From assembly GCA_963769585.1 (NCBI GenBank), contig CAVYMJ010000006.1, positions 992,001 through 1,056,000 of the forward strand: 64,000 bases of DNA, written 5' to 3'. The translations under genes and the position numbers were made by a program. The notes beneath the pieces were generated by a model. That model was not told the origin of the DNA and ran no database searches. It saw nothing but the letters and a program-made list of their open reading frames with translations. This document shows positions 18,042-26,497 of the stretch, piece by piece. Within the stretch, counting starts at the first letter, position 1. Every line of letters begins with the position of its first letter. This DNA is from SSC3 sp963769585. GTDB lineage: Bacteria; Actinomycetota; Actinomycetes; Propionibacteriales; Nocardioidaceae.

Positions 18042-18059
18042 TTCGAACATTTGTTCTTG
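18042..18059. promoter_or_regulatory. SOS box 2 (LexA operator)
   Basis: TTCGAAC-ATTT-GTTCTTG has a perfect left half and a GTTC right half. It lies mid-way in the lexA/LysM divergent region. Confidence 0.75.
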
Positions 18060-18064
18060 ACGGA

Positions 18065-18082
18065 TTCGAACACACGTTCTAT
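18065..18082. promoter_or_regulatory. SOS box 3 (LexA operator)
   Basis: TTCGAAC-ACAC-GTTCTAT has a perfect left half. Its centre is 23 bp from box 2, about two helical turns. Confidence 0.75.
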
Positions 18083-18083
18083 C

Positions 18084-18101
18084 TTCGTACATGTGTTCGA
18101 T
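18084..18101. promoter_or_regulatory. SOS box 4 (LexA operator)
   Basis: TTCGTAC-ATGT-GTTCGAT has a near-perfect right half. A weaker fifth candidate (ATCGAAC-GTTC-TTTCGAG) overlaps its right end at 18100-18117. These boxes are on the LysM-gene side. Confidence 0.72.
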
Positions 18102-18198
18102 CGAACGTTCTTTCGAGCGGGAGCCGACAAGACTGTCGGTGGCTCCCGCTAGAAAGTTCTTGAACATCGAGTTCGCCGACTTCCCCAGGAGAGCTGAC

Positions 18199-18549
18199 AT
18201 GAGCGCCGTCGCATTGCACCCCACGTTCCACCGCAGTCCCACCGCACCCGCAACTCCTGCCGTCCGGCTCACTCGGCGAGGCCGCGTCGTGGTCACCTTG
18301 CTCTTCCTGGGGATCGTGCTGGCCCTGTTCACGGCTTTGGGTCCACGCGTCGTCGCCGCCGGGGACCGGGGTGCCCCCGTACCGACCTCGACCGTGGTCG
18401 TGGGCGAGGGCGACACCCTGTGGAAGATCGCCAGCGGGCTCGCCGACCCGGGGGAGACCCGGTCGATGGTGCGCCGCATCGTCGAGCTCAACTCGCTCAG
18501 CTCGGTGACGATTCACTCGGGCCAGGAGCTCGCCGTACCGCTGAGGTAG
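18199..18549 (+). CDS. LysM-domain membrane protein, probable SOS-induced division inhibitor (ChiZ/DivS-like position)
   Basis: This 116-aa protein has a basic cytoplasmic N-terminus, one membrane helix (about residues 31-50), and an extracellular LysM domain (VGEGDTLWKIASGL ... SGQELAVPLR) that should bind peptidoglycan. It is divergent from lexA across a cluster of SOS boxes. The same neighbourhood carries chiZ (Rv2719c) in mycobacteria and divS in corynebacteria, which block division after DNA damage; an equivalent role here is inferred. ATG 18199 has AGGAGAG upstream. A long (~100 nt) 5' leader separates the nearest box from the start. Confidence 0.85.
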   Translation: MSAVALHPTFHRSPTAPATPAVRLTRRGRVVVTLLFLGIVLALFTALGPRVVAAGDRGAPVPTSTVVVGEGDTLWKIASGLADPGETRSMVRRIVELNSLSSVTIHSGQELAVPLR

Positions 18550-18611
18550 GTAGGTAATGGCCAACAGCTCGGGCTGACCCACTCGACCCGGGTCAGCTGC
18601 AGAGGGGAAGC

Positions 18612-18652
18612 ACAAGGGCGATCGCTCCCGAGCAGGGAGCGATCGCCCTTGT
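18612..18652. terminator. Bidirectional terminator between the LysM gene and the YhhN gene
   Basis: A perfect 18-base stem (18612-18629 with 18635-18652) encloses the five-base loop GAGCA. It lies between convergent genes and ends eight bases before the YhhN stop codon. No long U-run is present on either side. Confidence 0.85.
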
Positions 18653-18660
18653 CATGCCCG

Positions 18661-19359
18661 TCATGCCCGTCGTGCCTCGGCTGCCTGGGCGGCGCCCAGC
18701 GCGATCAGCCCCTGGCCCGCGGTGTAGGTGGCCATCACGGCGGCGTCGAGCCCGGTGCTGCGGTTCTTCACCAGGAACTCCCGGCTGCCGAGGATCGAGT
18801 CCGAGGCGAGGAAGAGGCCGGTGCCCGCCACGATGGTTCGTCGCGCCCGGGAAGGGAGCTGCTTGTCGAGCATGGTGGAGGTGGCGAACATGCTGGCCAG
18901 GACTGCGCTGTAGGCGGCGACCGGGCCACGCAGCTTCGGTTCCTTTCTGCCCGCGGCGTAGGCCATCAGCGGGCCGGCCGTCAGGGCTAGCACCCCGGCC
19001 GTGCGGACCCCGGGGTTGTCCAGGGGGTTGCTCCTGTCACGGATGCTGGCGAACGACGCGACATAACCGAGGTGGGCGACGAAGAACGAGCTGAGTCCTG
19101 CCAGGAACGCCCTGTCGCCCCTACCGAGCAGGGCGACGTCGCCACCCCAGGAGAACGCCTGCGCCGCGGTTGTCCCCTTGGCCAGGGTTCCTTCGCCTCC
19201 GGTCGCTCCGACGAAGGCTGTGGCGAGTGTCGGCATCAGCAAGGGTTTGGTCACGAACCTCGCGGCTCGGGCGGTCCTACCGGGGCTGGCGGCGAGGAGG
19301 GTGTCGGTCACGGAGAGCGCGACATACCCGAGGGCAGCAAGCTTGGTGTTCTTCTGCAT
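18661..19359 (-). CDS. YhhN/TMEM86 family lysoplasmalogenase-like membrane protein
   Basis: This 232-aa protein is almost entirely hydrophobic with about eight membrane helices and the pattern KPLLMPTLA near residue 38, the clearest YhhN landmark. Family members include lysoplasmalogenases, which cleave vinyl-ether lysophospholipids, but bacterial substrates are mostly unknown. A minus-strand CAAGAT box six bases before ATG 19359 suggests a leaderless transcript. Confidence 0.82.
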   Translation of the reverse strand: MQKNTKLAALGYVALSVTDTLLAASPGRTARAARFVTKPLLMPTLATAFVGATGGEGTLAKGTTAAQAFSWGGDVALLGRGDRAFLAGLSSFFVAHLGYVASFASIRDRSNPLDNPGVRTAGVLALTAGPLMAYAAGRKEPKLRGPVAAYSAVLASMFATSTMLDKQLPSRARRTIVAGTGLFLASDSILGSREFLVKNRSTGLDAAVMATYTAGQGLIALGAAQAAEARRA

Positions 19360-19365
19360 GACCCC

Positions 19366-19371
19366 ATCTTG
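19366..19371 (-). promoter_or_regulatory. -10 box of the YhhN gene (CAAGAT, leaderless)
   Basis: CAAGAT on the minus strand ends six bases before ATG 19359. Confidence 0.45.
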
Positions 19372-19377
19372 GCGGTC

Positions 19378-20060
19378 CTAGCGGTTCCCCGATAGCACCG
19401 GTGTTGCCTCCTCAACGCGGAGCTGTCTCGAGGGCCCGCCGATCGTGACTGTCCCGGCGACGTCCTGCCAGGCTCCGCCGTTGACCCGGAACCGCGCGGA
19501 GTACGTCGTGTCCACGCTCGCACGCAGCGTGACCCTGGCGCGCTCATAGGCGTGGGTGAGCTCCCTCGACGGGTACGGCGCGCCGGGTGAGTCGGTGCTG
19601 GCGGAAGCGCCGTCTCCGAAGTGCCAGGTGTAGGTCCGAGGCGTCGCTTCCACCAGGACCGACTGCCCGAGGATCGTCAGCGTCTTGGTCACGGGCGAGG
19701 GCTCGGCGTAGAAGATGGTCGGCAGGTTGACGAGCGTCCTGCCGGCCGGGTTCGTGTGCACCTCCAGTGCCGGCAGCGAGACCCGCCGCAGCTCCTGCAA
19801 GACCAGTCCAGGGGTGATCGTGGGCGTGTCTGTGGTGCCAGTTCGTCGACGCACTGGTTGCGGATCAAGGTCCATCCGTCACCGGAAGCGAGGTGTCCCC
19901 ACAGCCCCATGAAGACCAGCGGCGGCGGACAGGGGTTACGAACTGGCAGGTGATGTCTGTACAGGAGGGATCGGCTGGGCACCACGTGTGGCGTCGTAAG
20001 TGGCGGTTCGGCAGTGGACCGTCACCAACAGAGTTGCCTTGATGTTTGACGCTCACCGAC
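19378..20060 (-). pseudogene. Decayed PKD-like domain protein
   Basis: The intact part (minus frame ending at 19378) reads TPGLVLQELRRVSLP, LVNLPTIFYAEPSP, WHFGDGAS (the PKD-type turn) and DTTYSARFRVNGGAWQDV, as in a secreted PKD-like family common in Nocardioides. Upstream the reading must change frame twice. GDGWTLIRNQCVDELA (about 19825-19880) is in a second frame, as is CPPPLVFMGLWGHL, while TDITCQFVTP (about 19935-19965) is in a third. A net insertion near 19825-19835 and a deletion near 19935 restore one continuous protein. No signal peptide is visible upstream of 20056. Probably dead. Confidence 0.75.
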
Positions 20061-20182
20061 TGCGAGGAAGCCTACCACCGCGCTTCGCCTTCGTAATCTC
20101 AACTGCGTAGTAGTCCTTGCCCGCGTATACGGCGGCAGGGCTTAGCCAGACGGCCGCGACAGACTGCAGCTGCAGTCGGCGC

Positions 20183-20754
20183 TCAACGCCATGAGGATGA
20201 CCGCGACGCCCGTCTCATCGTCTCATCAGTTGCCAGTAGCATCCAGTCCCCATCCTTGAGGTCGAGACTGAACTTCGCAGCAAACGTCTCTTCGGAAATC
20301 GCAGTGACCGGTTCGCCCGCCGACGTCACTGACGTCCTTGCGGCACGGTCAATGACCTGGCCATGGATGTTCGGCGAGGTACCGGAGTCGCAGAGCGATG
20401 AGACTACCCATCCGCTGCGTCTTGAGTAGCCCCCCGGCCGAGTAGGTGGAAGTCGATCTTCTGGATCAGAGCGCTGCACGAGCTCGCATCGCGGTCTGCT
20501 CAACAGCCTAAGTCGGCGCTGTGTCGCCCGTTGCGCTCGCATAGTTCAACACGCGACCCAGTAGCGAATGAAGGCCTTTGCTGCTGCAGATTCGTCGACG
20601 CCCGTGGCCTCAGCAGGCATCGTTGGCGGGTCGTGGGCGCGGGGCCACTGGGACGCGGCGGCAGGGGTGCCGGCGCGGGGTTGTCCCCGCCACTGCAGGC
20701 TGCCACCAGCGGCAGCGCTAGAAGTGCCGCTCCGAGAAGTCGCGCGATCCGCAT
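20183..20754 (-). pseudogene. Decayed DUF6318-type lipoprotein
   Basis: The start is intact: ATG 20754 opens a lipoprotein signal with lipobox VAAC and a Pro-rich linker. After that, matching pieces lie in different frames: MPAEATGVDESAAAKAFIRYWV, then VLNYASATGDTAPT followed by an in-frame TAG, then CSALIQKIDFHLLG, then GGYSRRSGWVV, and at the end FSLDLKDGDWMLLATDE. Together these reproduce the order of the DUF6318 lipoprotein family of actinobacteria. At least three frameshifts and one nonsense codon are needed, so the gene is a pseudogene. It lies just upstream of the decayed PKD gene, a pairing I recall from intact loci. Confidence 0.75.
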
Positions 20755-20848
20755 CAAACCCCCGTTGGGTGCGTTCCTGAGACGCGAAGAATCTACCGAC
20801 AGCACCCCGCCCTCGTCACGGGGTGTCCAGAACGGTGTGGACAACCGG

Positions 20849-20854
20849 CACAAT
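20849..20854 (+). promoter_or_regulatory. -10 box of the amidase gene (CACAAT, leaderless)
   Basis: CACAAT ends six bases before GTG 20861. Confidence 0.45.
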
Positions 20855-20860
20855 GCACGG

Positions 20861-22255
20861 GTGGCAACCGACACTCTGCTGGGACAGCTGGCGGCACTGC
20901 GCGCCGGTGAGGTCACCTCCAAGGAGCTGACCGAGACGACCCTTGCCGAGATCGAGTCGACGCAGGGGACTCTCAACGCCTTCAGGACCGTGACCCCGGA
21001 TCTCGCCCGCCAGTCGGCCGCCTGGGCCGACGAGGCCCGCTCACGAGGCGAGGATCTGCCTCTGCTCGGAGTACCTGTGGTGGTCAAGGACGACACAGAC
21101 GTGGCCGGCTACCCGACAGCGTTCGGGTGCCTCGGGGACTTCCCGAACAAGGTCGAGGACGCCGAGGTCGTACGGCGGCTCAAGGCTGCGGGTGCGGTCA
21201 TCGTGGGCAAGACGAACACCTGCGAGCTCGGACAGTGGCCGGTCACCGGGAGCGCCGAGCGCGGCTACACCCGCAACCCATGGAGCCGCGAGCACACCCC
21301 GGGTGGGTCGTCCGGTGGTACGGCGACGGCGGTGGCCAGTGGCATTGTCGCGGCGGGCCTGGGTAGTGACGGAGCCGGCTCGATCCGCATCCCTGCGTCC
21401 TGGACACACCTGGTCGGCATCAAGCCCCAGCGCGGCCGCATCTCGACCCACCCCTGGCCGGAGGCCTTCAACGGACTGACGGTGAACGGTCCGCTCGCTC
21501 GAACCGTGGCCGACGCGGCCTACCTGCTCGAGCACACCCAGGGTCAGCACCGCGACGACCGGCATCGACCCGGGACCGTCGCGGTCAGCGCCGCCGCCAC
21601 CCAGGAGCCGGGCCGGCTACGCATAGGTGTCTCGACGAAACCTCCGTTGACCGTGCTGCGAGCTCATCTGCACCCCGAGATCGAGCACGCCACCCGTCAG
21701 ATCGCAGAGCGGCTGAGCCTGCTCGGCCACCACGTCGAGGACCGCAACCCGGGTTACCTGCCCACACATGGGCTGCCGTTCTTGGCGTACTCGATGAGCG
21801 CGCTGGAGGACTGGCGAGGCGTCGTCCCCGACCCGGGTCTGCTCGACCATCGGACTCTCGAGAACGCCCGGAACGGCCGCCTGCTGCGACGTACCCTGCC
21901 GGCGGCCCGCCGCCTGGAGCGGCTCGCTGCCCGCGCCGTCTCCCGGGCGTTCCGGCACGTCGACATCATCCTCGCCCCCACGACGGCCCAGCCCCCGCTG
22001 CTTGTCGGAGCCATCGACACGGCCTCGGGAGTCGGGACCGACCGGATCATCGTCGGCGCGTGCCCTTTCACTTGGCCCTGGAACGTCCTGGGCTGGCCGG
22101 GGGTCAACATCCCGGCCGGGTTCACCAACGACGGGCTCCCGATCGGAGTCCAGCTCCTCGGGCCTGCTGGGTCCGAACCGCGCCTGGTCAGTCTCGCCGC
22201 GCAGCTTGAGGACGAGCTCGCCTGGCACCAGCAGCGCCCTGCGCGGTGGTGGTGA
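20861..22255 (+). CDS. Amidase (amidase-signature family)
   Basis: This 464-aa serine amidase hydrolyses C-N amide bonds. The Ser-Ser-Lys machinery is visible: Lys in VPVVVKDDTD, the cis-Ser in GGSSGGT and the nucleophile Ser in GSDGAGSIRIPAS. FNGLTVNGPLARTVAD follows, and WPWNVLGWPGVNIPAG near the end is also typical. I place the start at GTG 20861, six bases after a CACAAT box; the open frame further upstream overlaps the decayed lipoprotein on the other strand. The stop overlaps the DUF3052 start (TGATG). Physiological substrate unknown. Confidence 0.88.
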   Translation: MATDTLLGQLAALRAGEVTSKELTETTLAEIESTQGTLNAFRTVTPDLARQSAAWADEARSRGEDLPLLGVPVVVKDDTDVAGYPTAFGCLGDFPNKVEDAEVVRRLKAAGAVIVGKTNTCELGQWPVTGSAERGYTRNPWSREHTPGGSSGGTATAVASGIVAAGLGSDGAGSIRIPASWTHLVGIKPQRGRISTHPWPEAFNGLTVNGPLARTVADAAYLLEHTQGQHRDDRHRPGTVAVSAAATQEPGRLRIGVSTKPPLTVLRAHLHPEIEHATRQIAERLSLLGHHVEDRNPGYLPTHGLPFLAYSMSALEDWRGVVPDPGLLDHRTLENARNGRLLRRTLPAARRLERLAARAVSRAFRHVDIILAPTTAQPPLLVGAIDTASGVGTDRIIVGACPFTWPWNVLGWPGVNIPAGFTNDGLPIGVQLLGPAGSEPRLVSLAAQLEDELAWHQQRPARWW

Positions 22256-22641
22256 TGGCCGGCTACTCAGGCAAGCCGCTCGCAGACAAGCTCGGGCTCA
22301 AGCCGGGCCTGCGGCTCTACGTGGAGGGCGGACCCGAGGATCTGGACCTGGGCAGCCATCCGAGGGCCGGCCGGTTGCCACGACAGGCCGACTGCATCTT
22401 GTTCTTCACTACCGAGAGGTCACGGCTGGAGAAGCGGTTGGGGACGCTGATCGACCACACCGTCAGCAACGGCATGGTCTGGGTTTGCTGGCCCAAGAAG
22501 GCGGGCAAGGTGCCTACCGACCTCGACGAGAACGCCGTGCGGGCGCTCGGTCTGGCTGCCGGGGTCGTGGACGTGAAGGTCGTCGCGGTCGACGAGGTGT
22601 GGTCCGGGCTCAAGTTCGTACGCCGGCTGAGGGACCGCTGA
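22255..22641 (+). CDS. DUF3052-like protein
   Basis: This 128-aa cytoplasmic protein starts MAGYSGKPLADKLGLKPG, then CILFFTTERSRLEKRL and GMVWVCWPKKAGKVPTDLDENAVR, the recognisable pattern of DUF3052, which is widespread in actinobacteria and of unknown function. The start overlaps the amidase stop by one base (TGATG), implying coupled translation. Confidence 0.8.
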   Translation: MAGYSGKPLADKLGLKPGLRLYVEGGPEDLDLGSHPRAGRLPRQADCILFFTTERSRLEKRLGTLIDHTVSNGMVWVCWPKKAGKVPTDLDENAVRALGLAAGVVDVKVVAVDEVWSGLKFVRRLRDR

Positions 22642-22828
22642 GGGTTTCTCGCTGGCGAGCGGCCGTGGTCGCCGGTGCCATCAGTCATGACTCGCGCATG
22701 GTGGCACCCCACACCACAGTTCGGTTGGATGTGGAACTCGCCACCATGGCTGCCTCGCGGGGACCTTCCTAGGGTTCAGGTGAGCTCACCCGTGTCGGGT
22801 GCGGCGTGCAATCTGGGAAAGGAACACC

Positions 22829-23593
22829 ATGCCGGAGACCAAGCGTGTGGCGCTGCGGACTGTGGGACTGAGCAAGTCCTTCCGCGGTTTCACCGCCGTC
22901 GACTCCGTCGATCTGGAGGTTCACGAGGGCGGGGTCCATGCTCTCGTTGGCCCGAACGGTGCCGGCAAGACGACGCTGTTCAACCTGCTTACCGGGTTCC
23001 TCGCCCCCAGCGCCGGTTCGATCACGGTCTTCGGCGAGGACCTCACCGGCCTGCCGCCTGAGAGGATCGCGCGCAAGGGAGTGGCCAGGTCCTTCCAGAT
23101 CACCAGTCTCTTCGAGAACCTCACTCCGCGCGAGCACGTCGAGCTGGCGCTGCAGGGGAGCACCGCGCAAGGACTGCGCTTCTGGCGCTCGGAGAAGCTG
23201 TTGGGTCGCTACCGCGGCGAGGTCGACGACCTGCTTGCCCAGGTCGGCCTGAGCAAGCTGGCCGACCGCCCCTCCGGGCTGCTCGCCTACGGTCAGAAGC
23301 GGGCCCTTGAGATGGCGCTCGTCCTTGCGCTGGACCCCCGGGTGCTACTCCTGGACGAGCCCACCGCCGGGATGGGCATCGAGGACGTCGAGCGGACGAT
23401 CGAGCTGGTCCGCCGAGTCTCCGCCGGGCGCACGGTCGTCTTCGTCGACCACAACATGCACGTGGTCGGCAGCCTCGCGAACAGGGTGACCGTCCTGCAG
23501 CAGGGCGCGGTCCTCGCCGAGGGCACCTACGAGGAAGTCCGCCGCGACCAACGCGTCATCACCGCCTACCTCGGGGAGCCGACCGATGCTTGA
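22829..23593 (+). CDS. livG: Branched-chain amino-acid ABC transporter ATP-binding protein (LivG-like)
   Basis: This 254-aa ATPase has Walker A GPNGAGKTTL near residue 41, signature LAYGQKRALEMALVLA (in place of LSGGQ, typical of LivG), Walker B VLLLDEPTAGMG and switch His in FVDHNMHVV. ATG 22829 has GGGAAAGGA upstream. Its end overlaps the next ATPase by eight bases. It is the first gene of a five-gene operon. The 187 bases upstream show no other gene. Confidence 0.92.
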   Translation: MPETKRVALRTVGLSKSFRGFTAVDSVDLEVHEGGVHALVGPNGAGKTTLFNLLTGFLAPSAGSITVFGEDLTGLPPERIARKGVARSFQITSLFENLTPREHVELALQGSTAQGLRFWRSEKLLGRYRGEVDDLLAQVGLSKLADRPSGLLAYGQKRALEMALVLALDPRVLLLDEPTAGMGIEDVERTIELVRRVSAGRTVVFVDHNMHVVGSLANRVTVLQQGAVLAEGTYEEVRRDQRVITAYLGEPTDA

Positions 23594-24278
23594 GGTCACC
23601 GACCTGAAGGCCTGGTACGGCGAGGCCCAGGCGCTGCACGGGGTCAGCCTCGAGGTGGCAGCCGGTGAGGTGGTGACCCTGGTCGGCCGCAATGGTGCCG
23701 GCAAGACCACCCTGCTGCGCAGCCTGATGGGGCTGCACAAGCACGTCGAAGGGCGGATCCGGTTCCTCGACACCGAGATAGCCGGCCTCCCCGCCCACCG
23801 GCGGGCACGCGCCGGCATCGGCTGGGTTCAGGACGACCGCGGCGTCTATGCCAACCTCTCCGTCGAGGAGAACCTCCTCCTGCCGCCCAAGGTCTCCGAT
23901 CGCGCCTGGGAGCTGGCGAAGGTGTACGACGCCTTCCCGGTCCTCGCCGAGCGGCGCCGCGCGCGCGGGACGACCCTGTCCGGCGGGGAGCAGCAGATGC
24001 TCGCGATCGCCCGGGTGCTACGGACCGGCGCACGCCTGCTGCTGCTCGACGAGCCGTCGGAGGGACTGGCGCCGGTGATCGTCTCGCGCATCGGCGAGAT
24101 CATCCGCGAGGTCAAGCAAGCCGGGGCCGCAGTCCTGCTCATCGAACAGAACGTCAAGTTCGCCGCCACGGTCGCGGACCGTCACTACCTGCTCGCCCAG
24201 GGCCAGGTGGTCGAGTCCCTCGACAACCACGAGTTCGTCGAGCGCGAGGAGGAACTGCTCGAGCACCTGGGTATCTGA
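23586..24278 (+). CDS. livF: Branched-chain amino-acid ABC transporter ATP-binding protein (LivF-like)
   Basis: This second ATPase has 230 aa. Walker A is GRNGAGKTTLLRSLMGL, with signature LSGGEQQMLAIARVL, Walker B LLLLDEPSEGLAP and LIEQNVKFA at the switch position, all characteristic of LivF. It overlaps LivG by eight bases, so the two subunits are probably made in equal amounts as a heterodimer. Confidence 0.92.
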   Translation: MLEVTDLKAWYGEAQALHGVSLEVAAGEVVTLVGRNGAGKTTLLRSLMGLHKHVEGRIRFLDTEIAGLPAHRRARAGIGWVQDDRGVYANLSVEENLLLPPKVSDRAWELAKVYDAFPVLAERRRARGTTLSGGEQQMLAIARVLRTGARLLLLDEPSEGLAPVIVSRIGEIIREVKQAGAAVLLIEQNVKFAATVADRHYLLAQGQVVESLDNHEFVEREEELLEHLGI

Positions 24279-24312
24279 ACGCTTCCTGCATCGACAGAAG
24301 GAGACCACAGCA

Positions 24313-25557
24313 ATGATCACGAAGCTCGCGGCCGGAACGTCCGCCCTGCTTTCGGGAGCCCTGCTCCTGAGTGCCTGCGGCGGTGGGGGACCCAGCGCGT
24401 CGGGGGGTGACTTCACCGACGACAAGATCGTGCTGGCCGTCCTCAACGACCAGTCCGGCGTCTACAAGGACCTCTCAGGTCCCAACAGCGTCAAGGCCGT
24501 CAAGATGGCGGTGGCCGACTTCCAGGCCAAGCACGGCGAGGACGCAGTCGTCAGCGACATCGAGGTGACCGCGGCCGACCACCAGAACGACCCGGGCATC
24601 GCCAACACCAAGGCCCAGGAGCTCTACGACCGGGACGGCGCCGACATCATTCTCGACGTACCCACCTCGTCCGCCGCGCTCGCGGTCGCCGGCCAGGCCG
24701 CCGCGAAGAAGAAGCTCTTCATCGACATCGGCGCGGCCACCACAGAGCTCACCGGCGCGCAGTGCAACAAGTACACCTTCCACTGGGCGTATGACACCTA
24801 CATGCTCGCCAACGGCACCGGCACGGCGACCACCCAGAACGGTGGCAAGAACTGGCAGCTCATCTATCCCGACTACGCCTTCGGCCAGGACATGACCAAG
24901 CAGTTCACCAAGGCCGTCGAGAAGGCGGGGGGCAAGGTCCAGGGCACCATCGCGACGCCGTTCCCCAATGACAACTTCGCGACGTTCCTGACCAAGGCCG
25001 CGGCCAGCAAGCCGGATGTGATCGGCACTATGCAGGCTGGCGGTGACCTGATCAACATCGTCAAGCAGTACAACGAGGCCGGGCTCCGCGACCGCGGCAT
25101 CGACCTCGCGGTTGGGCTGATGTTCATCACCGACATCCACTCCCTGGGCGTCGAACAGTTCGCGGGCACCACGTTCACCGATGCCTGGTACTGGAACATG
25201 GACGAGGAAGCTCGAGAGTGGGCAGACCGCTTCCAGAAGGAGACCGGCACCCGTCCCTCCTTCGCCCACGCTGGCAACTACTCCGCGGCGCTGCAGTACC
25301 TCGAGGCCGTCCAGGCTGCGGGCACCGACGACGCGGACAAGGTCGTCGCCGAGCTCGAGGGCAAGAAGGTCGACGACGTCTTCCTGCGCAACGGCGAGAT
25401 CCGCGCCGGCGACCATCGGGTCATCCACGACGCGTACCTGGCCAAGGTGAAGAACGCCGACGAGGTCAGCGAGGACTGGGACTACGAGGAGATCGTGACG
25501 ATCATTCCGGCCGCAGAGGCGTTCCGGCCGGTCGAGGAGTCCGGCTGCTCCATGTGA
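24313..25557 (+). CDS. Branched-chain amino-acid-type ABC transporter substrate-binding lipoprotein (LivK-like)
   Basis: This 414-aa type-1 binding protein has a lipobox LSAC at Cys22. The body shows the LivK-like pattern VLNDQSGVYKDLSGPNSV, AKAQELYDRDGAD-type text (TKAQELYDRDGADIILDVPTS), and later WQLIYPDYAFGQDM and HDAYLAKVKN. Proteins of this type bind branched-chain amino acids, amides or other small molecules. Specificity is unknown; the neighbouring amidase hints that amides might be imported. AAGGAGACC precedes ATG 24313. Confidence 0.88.
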   Translation: MITKLAAGTSALLSGALLLSACGGGGPSASGGDFTDDKIVLAVLNDQSGVYKDLSGPNSVKAVKMAVADFQAKHGEDAVVSDIEVTAADHQNDPGIANTKAQELYDRDGADIILDVPTSSAALAVAGQAAAKKKLFIDIGAATTELTGAQCNKYTFHWAYDTYMLANGTGTATTQNGGKNWQLIYPDYAFGQDMTKQFTKAVEKAGGKVQGTIATPFPNDNFATFLTKAAASKPDVIGTMQAGGDLINIVKQYNEAGLRDRGIDLAVGLMFITDIHSLGVEQFAGTTFTDAWYWNMDEEAREWADRFQKETGTRPSFAHAGNYSAALQYLEAVQAAGTDDADKVVAELEGKKVDDVFLRNGEIRAGDHRVIHDAYLAKVKNADEVSEDWDYEEIVTIIPAAEAFRPVEESGCSM

Positions 25558-25580
25558 TTTGACGTCCGTTGATGGGGTTT

Positions 25581-25605
25581 CCCGGGTGCCGCCCAGGCAC
25601 CCGGG
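25581..25605. terminator. Hairpin between the binding-protein and LivH genes
   Basis: Ten-base perfect arms (25581-25590 and 25596-25605) flank the loop GCCCA, in the 70-bp gap after the binding-protein gene. It is a counterpart of the palindrome at 1235-1262. It probably tunes expression between the binding protein and the permeases. Confidence 0.75.
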
Positions 25606-25627
25606 AGCCACCCGGGAGAAGGAACCG

Positions 25628-26497
25628 ATGAACGCAGTACTGCAGTACACGATCCAGGGTCTGGCGGCCGGGAGCTTCTATGCCCTGGCCGCACTCGGGC
25701 TCGCCGTGATCTTCGGCGTCCTCGGAGTCGTGAACTTCGCCCACGGAGCCTTCTACATGCTCGGGGCGGTCTCTTCGGCCGTCCTGTTGGACACGCTCGG
25801 CCTGAACCTGTGGTGGGCCCTGCTGGTCGTCCCGTTGCTCATGTTCGCCTTCGGCGTCATCGTCGAACGGCTGTTCGTGCAGTGGTTGCTTGAGCTCGAC
25901 CCGCTCTACAACTTCCTGCTCACCTTCGGGCTCACGCTGGTGCTGGTCGACCTGGTCAAGCGTCGGTACGGCGTCTCGGGACTGCCCTACGAGCGGCCCG
26001 AGCTGCTGCAGGGACGGCTCGACCTCTTCGGCGTGACCCTGCCGAAGTACCAGCTGTTCGTGTTCGGGTTCTCCCTGCTCGTCTGCATCCTGGTCTGGGT
26101 GGTGATGACCCGGACCCGCGTCGGCCTGATCGTGCGGGCTGCGACCGAGAAGCCTGACCTGGCCAGGGCCCTGGGTATCAACGTCGGTAGGTGGGTCTCC
26201 CCGGTCTTCGGCTTCGGAGTGGCGCTGGCCGGGCTGGCAGGGGTGCTGGCAGCGCCCTTCCGCGCCATCACCGCCGAGATGGGCAGCGACTTCATCATCA
26301 TTCTCTTCGCGGTGGTCGTGATCGGGGGTCTCGGGTCCATCGTGGGTGCCGTGGTGGGCGGGTTCCTGGTGGGCCTGGTCGAGGCGTTCGGCCAGGCCTA
26401 CGCCCCGACCTTCGCGCAGATCGCGATCTTCGTGCTGATGGCGGTTGTGGTGCTGCTGCGTCCGGCTGGTCTCTTCGGCCGGGAGGAGGCAGCATGA
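25628..26497 (+). CDS. livH: Branched-chain amino-acid ABC transporter permease (LivH-like)
   Basis: This 289-aa integral membrane permease has about eight hydrophobic segments. The N-terminal GLAAGSFYALAALGLAVIFG and VVNFAHGAFYMLGA are the clearest LivH landmarks, and LARALGINVGRWV forms the cytoplasmic coupling loop. ATG 25628 has AGAAGGA upstream. The stop overlaps the LivM start (ATGA). Confidence 0.92.
   Translation: MNAVLQYTIQGLAAGSFYALAALGLAVIFGVLGVVNFAHGAFYMLGAVSSAVLLDTLGLNLWWALLVVPLLMFAFGVIVERLFVQWLLELDPLYNFLLTFGLTLVLVDLVKRRYGVSGLPYERPELLQGRLDLFGVTLPKYQLFVFGFSLLVCILVWVVMTRTRVGLIVRAATEKPDLARALGINVGRWVSPVFGFGVALAGLAGVLAAPFRAITAEMGSDFIIILFAVVVIGGLGSIVGAVVGGFLVGLVEAFGQAYAPTFAQIAIFVLMAVVVLLRPAGLFGREEAA

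Noticed and set aside
17984..18117. The repeated GTTCGAAC sequences as a CRISPR or mobile-element repeat
   Set aside because: They are short palindromes of LexA-operator type next to lexA, with no spacers or cas genes.
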